Shown: positions 1 to 8,920 of the stretch, piece after piece
How the letters are laid out: every line of letters begins with the position of its first letter
How positions within the stretch are numbered: the stretch's first letter is position 1
Assembly (NCBI GenBank): GCA_016784355.1
Contig: JADHUV010000007.1
Coordinates: 21,080 to 85,079, forward strand
Direction of reading: 5' to 3'
DNA: 64,000 nucleotides
Source: Nitrospira sp.
GTDB taxonomy: Bacteria > Nitrospirota > Thermodesulfovibrionia > UBA6902
The notes under the pieces: model-generated
The model's input: the letters and a program-made list of their open reading frames with translations, nothing else
Told to the model about the DNA's origin: nothing
The model's database searches: none
Program-made: the position numbers and the translations under genes

Positions 1-105
1 CCGGCCGCCTGCATTTCGTGTAATGCCTGTTTCAGGCCCGGGGTCAAGGGTGAGGGCATATACTGTGTTGCTAAAGAGAAAGAGGAGCAGAAAAAAACGG
101 ACTAG
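1..105 (+). CDS. C-terminal fragment of a Cys-rich protein (5' end outside window)
   Basis: The reading frame is open from base 1 to a TAG at 103-105 and encodes 34 residues. They contain four cysteines in a CxxCxxC pattern plus a later Cys, followed by a charged Lys/Glu tail. This looks like the end of a metal- or Fe-S-binding domain. Its stop overlaps the stop of the convergent corrinoid-reactivase-like gene by two bases. The family cannot be named from this much sequence; one-carbon (Wood-Ljungdahl) metabolism is a guess from the neighbour only. Confidence 0.6.
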   Translation, partial: PAACISCNACFRPGVKGEGIYCVAKEKEEQKKTD

Positions 106-1616
106 GCCCGGAGCAGTTCAGGGTTAGTATGAGGAATAAACATACCGCCCTGAAACTCTTTCATAAATTCAGGATCATCATGCATGTGTTTGTAGGTTAT
201 TTTATCGATTATAGAGTCTTCCTGCTGCAGAAGTGAACTGTCCTGAATTATCATGAGGGCCCCGAGTAAGGAAGTATTGCCTACGGGTGAAATTCTGTCA
301 GCCGGCCACTCTGGAAGCATGCCTATTGCAGAGGCCTTGCCCGCATTAATGCCGTTACCGAGCGCCCCGGCGACATAGACTTTGCTTATATCCCTGAATT
401 GAAGCCCTACTGAACGAAGCAGTACAAGCAGTAGTGTAAACATGGCAGCCTTTGATCTGAGAAAGTTGTCTATCTCGGGCTGAGAGATTACGAGTGTCCC
501 GTCCGGTGCGCAGGGCAGTGTATAAAAATGGCAGTTCTCATTTTTACCTACCCCGGGAGAATCTGTATTAAGCTGACCGTCCCTGCCGATTATCTCTGCT
601 TTATAAAGTTCATAAATAAGACTAACCATTCCCGAGCCGCAAATACCGTTAGGAGGGGTGTTGTCAAAGGTGCTGCACTCCATTACTGAATCGTGTATAT
701 TCAGATCGTAAATTATTCCACTGTCCGCCCTTTTACCTATACCGGCGATGCCTTCTTCCAGGGCAGGGCCTGCAGCACCAGCACCCACTAAAAGCCAGTC
801 TTTACAGCCGATTACGACCTCTGCATTAGTGCCGACATCTATCAGCATGCAGGGTTCCTCTGCTAAGTGAATGCCGGTAGCCAATATACCCGCGATAATA
901 TCTCCGCCAACGTAACTGCCTGCATTCGGAAGCACATAAACAAGGCCCTCGACATTAATATTCAGGCCGATTTCTGAGGCCCTGCAGAATCCAGGTTGTC
1001 TGGCAACAGGGGTAAAGGGCTCTACCGGGATGGTGCTGATATCCAGCCCCAGCAGGAAATGGCTCATCACGGTATTACCTGCGGCTACAAGAGCGTGAAC
1101 ATTGCTGGTATCTATACCGGCATCTGCACACAGCGTATTTATTATTGCATTAACGCCCTGGTTAAGGGCCTGATATACTTCCTCAGCCCTCCCGCCCATA
1201 CAGTGGTGCATGCGTGTCATGATATCTGAGCCGAACTGGATCTGGAGATTTTCTTCTTTGGCACTTGCCGCTACCGTCTTAGAAACATTGTCGTATAATT
1301 CCGCAACGAGATTGGTTGTCCCGATATCCAGAGCAATAGAGTAACTCTTAACCGTCCCGGTATCAATAAGTTTGTGCCTCTCTCCGAGAACGCCGACAAC
1401 ACATGCGATTGTTTCCTGCTGGAAAGAGGATGCTTTCCTTAATACTTCAAGCGGGATTTCGAGCCTGTTTAGTTTAAGCGAGTCTCTTATGCGCTGGTCA
1501 TACGCCCGTCTATCAATCTCCGAGGGTGGCGGGATAATGATATTGCAAATTGATATCAGTGGTTTCAAGATAATTCTTTTAGAATTAACCGTAGCGAAGT
1601 TTGAGTATAAGCACAA
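102..1616 (-). CDS. ASKHA-domain ATPase, RACo-like corrinoid protein reactivase (DUF4445 family)
   Basis: This is a 504-residue member of the family that reductively reactivates corrinoid iron-sulfur or methyltransferase proteins at the cost of ATP. The ASKHA phosphate-binding segment IALDIGTTN lies near residue 96, a second GTNAEVV-type segment near 264, and conserved AAGPALEG-like and GICGSG motifs follow. The N-terminal PPP linker typical of these proteins is present. The usual N-terminal [2Fe-2S] ferredoxin domain is absent: an in-frame stop lies just upstream of the only early start, a TTG at 1616. Either it is a ferredoxin-less form or the Fe-S domain is encoded elsewhere. It overlaps the end of the SemiSWEET gene by 32 bases, so the two are probably cotranscribed and coupled. 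The exact corrinoid partner is unknown. Confidence 0.85.
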   Translation of the reverse strand: MCLYSNFATVNSKRIILKPLISICNIIIPPPSEIDRRAYDQRIRDSLKLNRLEIPLEVLRKASSFQQETIACVVGVLGERHKLIDTGTVKSYSIALDIGTTNLVAELYDNVSKTVAASAKEENLQIQFGSDIMTRMHHCMGGRAEEVYQALNQGVNAIINTLCADAGIDTSNVHALVAAGNTVMSHFLLGLDISTIPVEPFTPVARQPGFCRASEIGLNINVEGLVYVLPNAGSYVGGDIIAGILATGIHLAEEPCMLIDVGTNAEVVIGCKDWLLVGAGAAGPALEEGIAGIGKRADSGIIYDLNIHDSVMECSTFDNTPPNGICGSGMVSLIYELYKAEIIGRDGQLNTDSPGVGKNENCHFYTLPCAPDGTLVISQPEIDNFLRSKAAMFTLLLVLLRSVGLQFRDISKVYVAGALGNGINAGKASAIGMLPEWPADRISPVGNTSLLGALMIIQDSSLLQQEDSIIDKITYKHMHDDPEFMKEFQGGMFIPHTNPELLRA

Positions 1617-1848
1617 AGATAGCCATTAATAAAGATATTCCATTGGCAATCATAATCGGCATGGAGCCAATCAGAAATCCGTATACGGTCCAAAGGAATA
1701 TGCCGGTCGCAAGTATAAGATACATCCCGAGCGAAATGCTGCTTGTTTCCTTCGTCTTCATAGTTTTTGAGACCTGGGGAATAAAAGACAGGGTAGTGCA
1801 TGTACCCGCCACCAGTCCTATAAAGGAGATGTAATCAATATTTATCAT
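1585..1848 (-). CDS. SemiSWEET-type small sugar transporter
   Basis: The protein has 87 residues, the usual SemiSWEET size, and consists of three predicted transmembrane helices. A proline-glutamine (PQ) motif sits in the first helix region (FIPQVSKTMKTK). The SemiSWEET family forms dimers that carry sugars across the inner membrane by facilitated diffusion. The ATG start at 1848 gives a clean N-terminus leading straight into helix 1. It is the first gene of a probable two-gene unit with the RACo-like ATPase, which begins inside its last codons. The substrate cannot be read from sequence. Confidence 0.85.
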   Translation of the reverse strand: MINIDYISFIGLVAGTCTTLSFIPQVSKTMKTKETSSISLGMYLILATGIFLWTVYGFLIGSMPIMIANGISLLMAIFVLILKLRYG

Positions 1849-1886
1849 TATGGCTCGATATTATATTTATTAGTAAACTCAATTGT

Positions 1887-2354
1887 TTAAAATATTGTTA
1901 TAAGACGGTCAATGGAATTATTAAGACTTTTTGATACGGTCAGAAGCATCCCCTTCATTAAAGCCGTGCTGCAGGAGGGGTGTTCAAGTGTAAGACGGTC
2001 AAAATTATTTTTGGTTATTATAACTATACATACGCTTTCAAGGGCAACTGCCGTTGTCGATCTGGGAGTGTCATCCAGGACAGACATTGCCCCTATATAT
2101 GATCCTCTGCCGTATATTCCGAGTACTACTTTATTGGCCTTAAATTCTGTTTCTCTGGTGACCTGAACCTTGCCTGAAACAATGAATGCAGCATAATCTC
2201 CCGGTTCACCCTCTTTCCATACAGTAGTATTGGCTGGCAGGGTTTTACATGTAAAAAAATGCGCTACTGTCTTTAGCTCGTCTTCCTTAAGAAAGGAAAA
2301 CACACTTGGGTTATTTACCATGCAGGTGCATAGTCCTGCATATACATCAGTCAT
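1887..2354 (-). CDS. stand-alone cyclic-nucleotide-binding (cNMP/CRP-type) domain protein
   Basis: The protein has 155 residues and contains only a cNMP-binding beta-roll. The phosphate-binding cassette region GSYIGAMSVLDDTPRSTTAVA matches the family pattern, with its conserved Gly, acidic and Arg-Ser/Thr positions (roughly residues 94-113; the last part is TPRSTTAVA). No helix-turn-helix follows, so it is not a transcription factor of CRP/FNR type by itself. It may sense a cyclic nucleotide and act on another protein. An AAGGAT-like ribosome site precedes the ATG. Role unknown. Confidence 0.8.
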   Translation of the reverse strand: MTDVYAGLCTCMVNNPSVFSFLKEDELKTVAHFFTCKTLPANTTVWKEGEPGDYAAFIVSGKVQVTRETEFKANKVVLGIYGRGSYIGAMSVLDDTPRSTTAVALESVCIVIITKNNFDRLTLEHPSCSTALMKGMLLTVSKSLNNSIDRLITIF

Positions 2355-2482
2355 ACTCTGATCCTTAAGCCTGTGAACATTAATAGTTTACCGGTCTTGA
2401 AGTTACTTGTAAGCATTTACTATACACTAAGATCCGAAAAGTGTGAAAGAGACTGTGCATCACCATCTCAGGTAAGTACCGG

Positions 2483-3058
2483 TTATGCCTTTATATCAAT
2501 AACAGAGCCGCCCAGTTTGCCGATATGGGCATCCATGAGTTCCAGCGCACGGTTCAGCGTACTATGACTTATATCCGGGAGTTCGCCGCCGAACATACTT
2601 TGAGCCTCTTTAAAGCCCTGGATTATACCCTCTCTTGCGGCACGGAGTCCTTCTGTGCTTTCCCCGGCCAACGAGCTGGCAAATTCAAAGATCCTCTGTG
2701 CAGTCTGCTCAATGCCGAAATATCCGTCTGCGCTGACAAGTGCCTCTGCCTCTTCCTGTGACAGTTCTGTTACGGGTTTGTCATTGTAGAAAAATTGGGA
2801 AAGGTCCAGTTTTGAAACATCTGCGGATTGGTCAAGCGCGGACTGGGTAGAGAAGGTTTTTTTTGTCTCTATTTGAATTTTTAGATTTAGCTCTATAATC
2901 ATCTTGCTGGTTTCTGCGGCCTGACCCGCAACTGTCCTGTCAGCGATGATTTTGCCGCCCTCAGTCTTTTCAGAGGATTTTTCCTTATTCTCGATTTTTT
3001 TCTCGTTGTTCTGATGAAGATAGGGACGATTACTATTAATACTTGTGATACTCGACAT
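2483..3058 (-). CDS. DUF5610-family protein
   Basis: The protein has 191 residues. The first ~45 are low-complexity and hydrophilic (many Lys, Glu, Asn). The C-terminal ~110 residues resemble DUF5610, with a conserved stretch around YFGIEQTAQRIFEFA followed by helices containing an EGIIQGFKEA-like motif. DUF5610 proteins are uncharacterised and found mainly in Deltaproteobacteria-like and Nitrospirae-like genomes. There is no signal peptide or membrane segment. A purine-rich GGGGGTGT ribosome site precedes the ATG. It is a single gene divergent from the TerB gene. No function is assigned. Confidence 0.65.
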   Translation of the reverse strand: MSSITSINSNRPYLHQNNEKKIENKEKSSEKTEGGKIIADRTVAGQAAETSKMIIELNLKIQIETKKTFSTQSALDQSADVSKLDLSQFFYNDKPVTELSQEEAEALVSADGYFGIEQTAQRIFEFASSLAGESTEGLRAAREGIIQGFKEAQSMFGGELPDISHSTLNRALELMDAHIGKLGGSVIDIKA

Positions 3059-3235
3059 GGCGACACCCCCAGGTTTTGAAAAGATGCAGCAGCGCTTTCG
3101 GCTGATGATTATATTATGATTGATATGGAGTTTTTTAGAAAGCTTATTTTGTAAGTATCAATAGGATCTTGCAACTGGGTTGAAGCATTAAGTAAGATAA
3201 TTACTATAAAATTTGACTACAGGAGATAACTTATT

Positions 3236-3703
3236 ATGCTGAGTAATATAAGAAAGTTTTATCAGGAGTTCATTGGTTATCAGGATGAAGGTGACGGCGG
3301 TCTGTCCGAGCACTCTCTACAGGTTGCTACGGCCGCGCTGCTGGTTGAGATGATGAGGGCGGATTCAAAAATCACTGAGGAAGAGATGCAGATAATTAAT
3401 GGAACAATTCGCTCCCGCTTTAAGCTTTCGGAGAAAGAGGCTGCCTCTTTGATGACTCTAGCCGGAGAAAAGATATGGCAGGCAACCGGTTATTATGAGT
3501 TTACATCCATTATGAATAAGGGTTTTACTTACCAGAATAAGGTCAGGGTAGTTGAGCAGTTATGGGAAGTTGCTTATGCCGATGCTGTCTTAGATAAATA
3601 TGAGGAGCATGCAGTACGTCATATTGCTGATCTTATGCATGTGGAGCACAAGGATTTCATCGCTGCCAAGCTGCGTGTTAAGCATAAGCTGGATCAAGCT
3701 TAG
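3236..3703 (+). CDS. TerB-family protein
   Basis: The protein has 155 residues, is all-helical, and matches the TerB (tellurite-resistance-type) fold. Acidic pairs occur at the helix ends (MMRADSKITEEEM near residue 40, AYADAVLDKYEE near residue 115), which in TerB proteins bind metal. A strong AGGAGAT ribosome site lies 8 bases before the ATG. Stand-alone TerB proteins are common and need not confer tellurite resistance; a stress or metal-sensing role is inference. It is a monocistronic gene facing ywbE. Confidence 0.8.
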   Translation: MLSNIRKFYQEFIGYQDEGDGGLSEHSLQVATAALLVEMMRADSKITEEEMQIINGTIRSRFKLSEKEAASLMTLAGEKIWQATGYYEFTSIMNKGFTYQNKVRVVEQLWEVAYADAVLDKYEEHAVRHIADLMHVEHKDFIAAKLRVKHKLDQA

Positions 3704-3772
3704 TTACGCAAAGTCTCAGGGACTGGCAACACAACCTCATTTAATGGCGCCTAAAGCTGATAACTATCTGTT

Positions 3773-3964
3773 TTAATGTATTTTTTTAACTCTGCCTATT
3801 TCTCCACTTTCAAGGCGAACCTTTATGCCATGAGTATGGACCTCTGACTTCGTTAGTATATTTTTTATGATACCTTCGGTGAGGATACCGCTTCGCTGGT
3901 CTTTTTTCAGCACTATACTGACCGTTAATCCGGGTTGCAACGCAGAACGCTTAGTCCCTTCCAT
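3773..3964 (-). CDS. YwbE-family small protein
   Basis: The protein has 63 residues and is nearly collinear with the YwbE (DUF2196) family. It has an N-terminal KRSALQPG segment, a central IVLKKDQRSGILTEGI segment and a C-terminal HGIKVRLESGEIGRVKKI strand pair, predicted to form a small beta-barrel. The full family length is present. The function of YwbE is not established; a nucleic-acid-binding role is only a guess from fold and charge. No strong ribosome site is visible before the ATG. Confidence 0.8.
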   Translation of the reverse strand: MEGTKRSALQPGLTVSIVLKKDQRSGILTEGIIKNILTKSEVHTHGIKVRLESGEIGRVKKIH

Positions 3965-4033
3965 ATGCAGTCAGTCTAATAAAATTGAAGAATTTCCAGA
4001 TAATCATTAAGAGATGAGTTATTTGAGGGGAAA

Positions 4034-4062
4034 TAAAAAAGCAGGTCCCTGAAGGGACCTGC
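4034..4062 (-). terminator. Rho-independent terminator of the cold-shock gene
   Basis: On the minus strand a perfect 10-bp stem (GCAGGTCCCT / AGGGACCTGC, plus-strand orientation) with a 2-base loop is followed by a run of six U. It lies ten bases past the cold-shock stop codon. Confidence 0.9.
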
Positions 4063-4071
4063 TTCCGGAGT

Positions 4072-4275
4072 TTACAGTTTAACGATGTTAACTGCTTTGA
4101 GGCCTTTGTCGCCTTCTACGACATCGTAACTTACAGCGTCCCCTTCTCCCAGGTTTTTAAACCCGTCGCCCTGAATTTCTGAATAGTGAGCGAATACGTC
4201 TGCACCACCATCTTCCTGTGTGATAAATCCAAAACCCTTGGATTCGTTGAACCATTTAACAGTTCCGTTTGCCAT
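4072..4275 (-). CDS. cold-shock protein (CspA family)
   Basis: The protein has 67 residues, the standard length, and is a single cold-shock domain with both RNP motifs: KGFGFI near residue 13 and VFAHYS near residue 26. The family binds single-stranded RNA and DNA as a chaperone. The ATG is preceded by a strong AAGGAGG ribosome site, and a strong terminator follows directly, so it is a highly expressed single gene. Its upstream stretch (4276-4326) is bounded by the terminator of the DUF3786 gene. Confidence 0.95.
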   Translation of the reverse strand: MANGTVKWFNESKGFGFITQEDGGADVFAHYSEIQGDGFKNLGEGDAVSYDVVEGDKGLKAVNIVKL

Positions 4276-4326
4276 TCTTTACTACCTCCTTCAGTTTAAG
4301 CAGATGCTCCTTAGGGCACCACCTTT

Positions 4327-4360
4327 AAAAAAAAGCCACAAAGGTTAAAGTCTTTGTGGC
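4327..4360 (-). terminator. Rho-independent terminator of the DUF3786 gene
   Basis: On the minus strand a 9-bp stem (GCCACAAAG paired with CTTTGTGGC) with an 8-base loop is followed by eight U. It separates the DUF3786 gene from the cold-shock gene. It could also form in the 5' leader of the cold-shock mRNA if that promoter lay upstream. Confidence 0.8.
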
Positions 4361-4468
4361 TACGTGTGACAAAAAACTTCTAACTGAATTTAATCATGGC
4401 ATCTTCTGATATAAATGTCAACACCTGTTTTTAATATTTTTTTTAGATAATCAATTGAGGGACTATCT

Positions 4469-5278
4469 CTATAAAGACAACAGCGCAGGAATAAGTTCCT
4501 CATGCCTCGATATAATTTTTTTAAACATCTCAACCATGCCTCTTGCCAGGACATAGACTGAGTGAGAATCAAGATAGCGGCTCGTCGAGCTGTCCAGGAG
4601 GATCCGGAGTTTTGATTCGAACTGATCTTCAGGCCTCCAGTAAAGAATCAGAAAAGGCACTCTGGGCAGAGGATGAATAACTCGGGCATAGTCCGCGCTA
4701 AAGCCTTTTGCGGGGGAACTTCCGAAGATTTCAAGGAGATTGAAAAAAAGATCCGTGTGGGCATCAGCAAGCTGCCTCATCGGATCCTCGCATCGTCTTT
4801 GTATATATTGTTCCATAGTCAAGCCGCCGGGAAGCTCCTCAAAAGCTACCCATTTACCCGTCAAACCCCCGCTTCCTCCGGCCAGTATATATTTTAGCAA
4901 AGGCATCACAACCCATTGGTTTATATGGATCTGGGACTTGATCTCACCGAAAGGGGTTATGAGGAATTCCTTTCCGAAACACCTTATCTGCAGGTCATCT
5001 CCTTTAATTTCTGCTCCCAGTCCCTCGGCAATCAAGCTGAAGTTCATTCCCTCAATTGCCTTTTTCATCGGGGCAATAGTCAATGCCAGATCTTCATCCT
5101 GATCTCTTGTAATCACGTGCCCCGCAAGTCTTTCAAACTGCTCTTTGCTTATAAACGGGCAGTCCTGCAGTAAACTATTTTCATTCGTAACGGCTAATGC
5201 AAAAGCCATACAGGTGGGCAGTCCGCACTTTCTGCAGTTTGATTTATTTAGAATTTTATAAATATCTATGTGGTTCAT
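4469..5278 (-). CDS. Fe-S domain plus DUF3786 protein
   Basis: The protein has 269 residues. Residues 10-45 hold a four-cysteine motif (CRKCGLPTC followed by a CP ~18 residues on) like the [4Fe-4S] domain of corrinoid Fe-S proteins and related four-Cys Fe-S proteins. The remainder matches DUF3786, an uncharacterised domain common in anaerobes with the Wood-Ljungdahl pathway. Residues around 120-200 contain conserved GGLTG, WVAFEELPGG and FFNLLEIFGS-type segments. The architecture suggests a redox or corrinoid-linked role, which is inference. It is followed by its own terminator. Confidence 0.75.
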   Translation of the reverse strand: MNHIDIYKILNKSNCRKCGLPTCMAFALAVTNENSLLQDCPFISKEQFERLAGHVITRDQDEDLALTIAPMKKAIEGMNFSLIAEGLGAEIKGDDLQIRCFGKEFLITPFGEIKSQIHINQWVVMPLLKYILAGGSGGLTGKWVAFEELPGGLTMEQYIQRRCEDPMRQLADAHTDLFFNLLEIFGSSPAKGFSADYARVIHPLPRVPFLILYWRPEDQFESKLRILLDSSTSRYLDSHSVYVLARGMVEMFKKIISRHEELIPALLSL

Positions 5279-5377
5279 ATTTAATAGGTATCACCTGTTG
5301 TTTTCATATTATATCTGATGTGAAGAGTGAATAATATTCTCATCTACAGATGCCTTCGAATGCGAGGGGAAAGGAGG

Positions 5378-6304
5378 TCAGTTTTGCAGGGTTACCAGAA
5401 AACTCAGACCGGTTTCATCTTTTGTAATTGCCATAACACTTTCAGAAAATCCCGCATCAGTAACAAGTTTGCGGAGCCCTTCTTCTGTCCTGTAATTCAG
5501 GCGCCAGTCTGCAAGCTGCTCCATCCACACTCTGAAAGGATTGTTGTCAACGACATTTGTAAAAAATAGTCTGCCGCCCGGTTTAAGCATAGAGAGTTTT
5601 ACATGTTTAAGAAAAAAGGCGATATGCTTATCCGACATGTGATCAAACAGGCCACCTGTCACTATAAGATCGAAAGGGCCCAGGGCTTCGACTTTTCTGA
5701 TTGCCTGTATAATATTGCCACTAATAAATTGCACGCCTGCAATGTCAGCCAGGCGGTCGCCTGAGAGCTTCAGGGCATCGTCATCTATATCATTGATAAC
5801 CAATTCAAGCGGCTTTTCAATAATGAATTCCTTGATATCCATTATATCCCTGCATCCGCCGCACCCGACCGAAAGAATTTTCACGGGGCGCTCGTTATTC
5901 AGGACGGCATCCAGTATAATCCTCGATTGTGTGTGCAGTTTATTTCTGTGCTGCTGTGCGATTGCGGAGTTAAGGGCATACTCTTCTATGAAATACTCTA
6001 CAGTGCCGTATAGCGATTTATTTTCAAGGCTGCATATGTACTCAACCGTCTCAAAGTCGCCAGGATACTGCCTGGGCCATTCCTGAAGCCGTTTTACAAA
6101 TACAGACCTGCTGTGCAGTTCTCTTGCCGGGGCCACGGCTCTTGCTATCTCTTCTTCTGAACAGCCGTTTTTTTCAGCATCCAGGATTGTATAGCAAAGA
6201 GCATGCATAGCGGCCACAACCCTGTGGTACAGTTGATGACTGCCGTCCGTAATTTCGTCTTGCAGTGCCATTAATGCGGAAACGCTTTTATGTAAATTGT
6301 CCAT
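5378..6304 (-). CDS. class I SAM-dependent methyltransferase (PhcB-like architecture)
   Basis: The protein has 308 residues from the ATG at 6304 (a TTG two codons upstream is also open). The C-terminal half is a Rossmann-type methyltransferase with ILSVGCGGC as the SAM-binding motif I (near 145), an acidic VINDID motif II and FDLIVTGGLFDH near residue 215. The N-terminal half has a conserved PGDFETVEYI segment followed by a helical region. This resembles the 3-hydroxypalmitate methyl ester (EF/PhcB-type) methyltransferases. The substrate cannot be deduced; a fatty-acid substrate is only by analogy. Confidence 0.75.
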   Translation of the reverse strand: MDNLHKSVSALMALQDEITDGSHQLYHRVVAAMHALCYTILDAEKNGCSEEEIARAVAPARELHSRSVFVKRLQEWPRQYPGDFETVEYICSLENKSLYGTVEYFIEEYALNSAIAQQHRNKLHTQSRIILDAVLNNERPVKILSVGCGGCRDIMDIKEFIIEKPLELVINDIDDDALKLSGDRLADIAGVQFISGNIIQAIRKVEALGPFDLIVTGGLFDHMSDKHIAFFLKHVKLSMLKPGGRLFFTNVVDNNPFRVWMEQLADWRLNYRTEEGLRKLVTDAGFSESVMAITKDETGLSFLVTLQN

Positions 6305-6463
6305 TATCAATCAGGGTGCTGCAAAAATGAGTGAGATTATAAATAATTAAGCAGGCTTTTATATTATTACAGGTATCATTATTATTTCAATGGACAGGGC
6401 AAAAAGATCGAAAAGGGATATATTGCATAATATGAAATTAAGCGATACAATTCACCAAAAAGT

Positions 6464-6880
6464 ATGACTATATTTCCTTTATCAGCAAAATTTCTGATTT
6501 TCATTCATGTCTGCATATCTCTTGTGGGTCTAATAACTCATATTAAGCTTCACCCCGTGACGGAGAGCCTGTATTTTTTGTGGGCCTCGCCCATAAGCTT
6601 ATTCAGCCTCGTGGTAATTTCCATGCTTTACACCAGGCCTTCGACGGTTGCGTGGGGGTATATGTTTAATGCAGGAACCATCATAATCGGTACTGTCGGC
6701 ATGCTGTATTTTTTCCTGCTGAGTATTGAGCGCCCGATTGTTATTGCACATCTCCTTTCAGAATCACCGCTGCCCGGCATAATACTCTTATGGGTTAAGC
6801 TGCCGCTCGCCCATCTTATACTTAACAAAATGAAGCCTATTGAAAAAAGAGTTCAGGAAAGCAAGTGCAAAGAGGCATAG
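6464..6880 (+). CDS. small integral membrane protein
   Basis: The protein has 138 residues with four predicted transmembrane helices and a short Lys-rich cytoplasmic tail. No family is recognised. It overlaps the following ferric-reductase-like gene by 16 bases, so the two are translated together. A role as a partner of that flavocytochrome is inferred from this coupling. A His in helix 1 (FIHVCIS) and one in the loop (THIKLHP) could in principle touch heme, but nothing proves it. Confidence 0.6.
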   Translation: MTIFPLSAKFLIFIHVCISLVGLITHIKLHPVTESLYFLWASPISLFSLVVISMLYTRPSTVAWGYMFNAGTIIIGTVGMLYFFLLSIERPIVIAHLLSESPLPGIILLWVKLPLAHLILNKMKPIEKRVQESKCKEA

Positions 6881-8241
6881 GAAAGTCCATAGACCTTCCC
6901 GAAGGCCTTTCTCCTTTTGCGAGAGTAGCGGGAGGCCTTGTACTTGCACTGCTGTTTTGTGCATTACTGCTCGGCGCGGCCTCTATTCCGTTTGTGTATG
7001 AGAAGGGCTCCATCCTGTATAAGTTCGGAGCGGATAAAGTTTTTTTGCGTGCAGGCAAGGTGGTCGGGATCTCGGCGGCTGTGCTCCTTTTACTTCAACT
7101 GGTTTTAAGCGGCCGGATCAAGGTTTTGGACAGGATATTTGCGCTTAACCGTCTATATAGATTTCACCGTATTAATGCCGTTGTATTAAGCGTGCTCGCG
7201 CTGCTGCATCCGCTCCTTGTATTTGCGCCGGAGGATTTAAGAAGTTTCCCGCTGCAGCTGCAGTACTGGCCTGAGATGCTCGGTGCGGTCTTGCTCATAC
7301 TAATAGCGCTTCTTAGTGCAACCGCATTGTGGAGAATTTTTCTGGAGTTTAATTTTCAGCGCTGGCTGGTCTTTCACAGGGGCGCGGCCTTTATTGCGGT
7401 TGTGATGCTAATTTTTCATATCCTCTATGGCAGCGAGGTCTTTGAAACCGGCACACCCCGAATGATCGTATTGCTGACAGCGGGTGCATATATGTCACTT
7501 TTTTTACGAGTCAAACTCAAACCGCTGTTTGCAAGGATGCAGCCTTTTGCCGTTTCAAAGGTAATGATGGCGGGCAAAGATGCAGTAATGGTTGAGGTCG
7601 TTGCGAGCGGCCGGAAGACCTTTCAATATGCTCCAGGTCAATTCGTTTTTATAACATTTAAATCCGGGGCGCTTTCTGGCGAGGAGCACCCCTTTACAAT
7701 ATCCTCTTCTCCGACGCGCCCGGAAAACCTGCAGTTTACCATCAGGTGCAGCGGCGACTGGACCTCCATGCTGACATTACTCCGGCCGGGTGAGAAGGCA
7801 TATATTGACGGCCCCTACGGCAGGTTCAGTTACAGGCTTATGCAGGGCTATGAGGAATACATCATGATAGCCGGCGGCATAGGCATCACTCCAATGCTCA
7901 GCATGATACGACATATGGCTGATTGCAGGGCCAATGTGAAGATAACGCTTCTATGGAGTAACCGTACACTTCAGGATGTGGTATATGCCGCTGAGCTAAT
8001 AGAGCTGGAGCGCCGGTTAAGTGGGTTGAGGATTATTCACATTATTACACGCGGCCCTGACGGTACTTCTACCGGAGACAGGCTGAATCGTGAGAGACTG
8101 CAATCAGGACTCTCAGGATGCAGTCGTGAAGTTCCGGCGTTTATTTGCGGACCTGACAGGATGATGCAGGAGGTCAGGCAGTCTCTTGTTTCCATGGGTT
8201 ATCACAGGGGGCGTATTTTTACTGAGCGTTTCGGATTGTAG
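6865..8241 (+). CDS. ferric-reductase-like flavocytochrome (b-type heme membrane domain plus FAD/NAD(P)H reductase)
   Basis: The protein has 458 residues. About six transmembrane helices fill residues 20-215, with paired His residues (HRINAVVLSVLALLHP and FHRGAAFIAVVMLIFH) placed as in b-heme ligands of ferric reductase-like domains. The C-terminal half is a ferredoxin-NADP reductase module. HPFTISSSP (near 270) is the RxYS-like FAD site, though the leading Arg is His here. GGIGITPM (near 339) is the nucleotide-binding loop, and CGPDRMM is the C-terminal NAD(P) motif. It likely moves electrons from NAD(P)H through FAD and heme to an extracytoplasmic acceptor; the acceptor is unknown. It is translationally coupled to the upstream small membrane protein. 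Confidence 0.85.
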   Translation: MQRGIGKSIDLPEGLSPFARVAGGLVLALLFCALLLGAASIPFVYEKGSILYKFGADKVFLRAGKVVGISAAVLLLLQLVLSGRIKVLDRIFALNRLYRFHRINAVVLSVLALLHPLLVFAPEDLRSFPLQLQYWPEMLGAVLLILIALLSATALWRIFLEFNFQRWLVFHRGAAFIAVVMLIFHILYGSEVFETGTPRMIVLLTAGAYMSLFLRVKLKPLFARMQPFAVSKVMMAGKDAVMVEVVASGRKTFQYAPGQFVFITFKSGALSGEEHPFTISSSPTRPENLQFTIRCSGDWTSMLTLLRPGEKAYIDGPYGRFSYRLMQGYEEYIMIAGGIGITPMLSMIRHMADCRANVKITLLWSNRTLQDVVYAAELIELERRLSGLRIIHIITRGPDGTSTGDRLNRERLQSGLSGCSREVPAFICGPDRMMQEVRQSLVSMGYHRGRIFTERFGL

Positions 8242-8323
8242 TATGCAGATATGAAAACTTATGATATTATTTCAAAACAATACAGATATGCTCAATATAA
8301 TTTTCTATAACAGGAGGTGTTAC

Positions 8324-8920
8324 ATGATGAAGAGATTATTTTTTATTGTCGTGGCCGTCATGATCAGCTTAATAGGGGCCGGACAGTCCTTTGCCGCCAA
8401 TGAGTTGTCTTTTGATTCGGCACACTCGCGATTCTATTTTACAATAAACCATATATTTTCAAAGGTCATCGGTCATTTCGAGGAATTTTCAGGCACAATT
8501 ATGTTTGATCCTGACAATCTTGCTGCCAGCCGAATGGACATTGATATTGAGGCCAAGAGTATTGATACTGATATTCGCAAGAGAGATAATCATCTACGCT
8601 CTGAAGATTTTTTTGAGGTCAATAAATACCCGCTCATTACCTTTAGGAGTAAGCGCATTTCTCACCTTGGAGGTAATCAGTATGAGGTCAAGGGCGAGTT
8701 TACGATAAAGGATGTGAAAAAGACGGTGACACTGCCGCTTACCTACTTCGGAACGAAGGATAACCCGTTTAATAAAGACCAGCTTGTAGTAGGTTTTGAG
8801 GTAAATCTAACGATTGACCGCCTGCAATATAATGTGGGCAGCGGCAAGTTTTACAATCTCGGAGTAGCCGGCAAGGACGTTGACATCCTGGTCTCTCTGG
8901 AAATGTTTAGTGATAAATAA
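8324..8920 (+). CDS. YceI-family periplasmic lipocalin-like protein
   Basis: The protein has 198 residues from the ATG at 8324, chosen because a consensus AGGAGGTG ribosome site lies 5 bases before it and a signal peptide starts there (cleavage after SFAA). The mature part has the YceI beta-barrel signature: FDSAHSRFYFTINH at the start, an IDIEAKSIDTDIRKRDNHLRS block, FEVNKYPLITF, and a C-terminal LVSLEMF strand. YceI proteins bind isoprenoid or amphiphilic ligands; some are stress-linked. A bidirectional terminator follows. Confidence 0.9.
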   Translation: MMKRLFFIVVAVMISLIGAGQSFAANELSFDSAHSRFYFTINHIFSKVIGHFEEFSGTIMFDPDNLAASRMDIDIEAKSIDTDIRKRDNHLRSEDFFEVNKYPLITFRSKRISHLGGNQYEVKGEFTIKDVKKTVTLPLTYFGTKDNPFNKDQLVVGFEVNLTIDRLQYNVGSGKFYNLGVAGKDVDILVSLEMFSDK

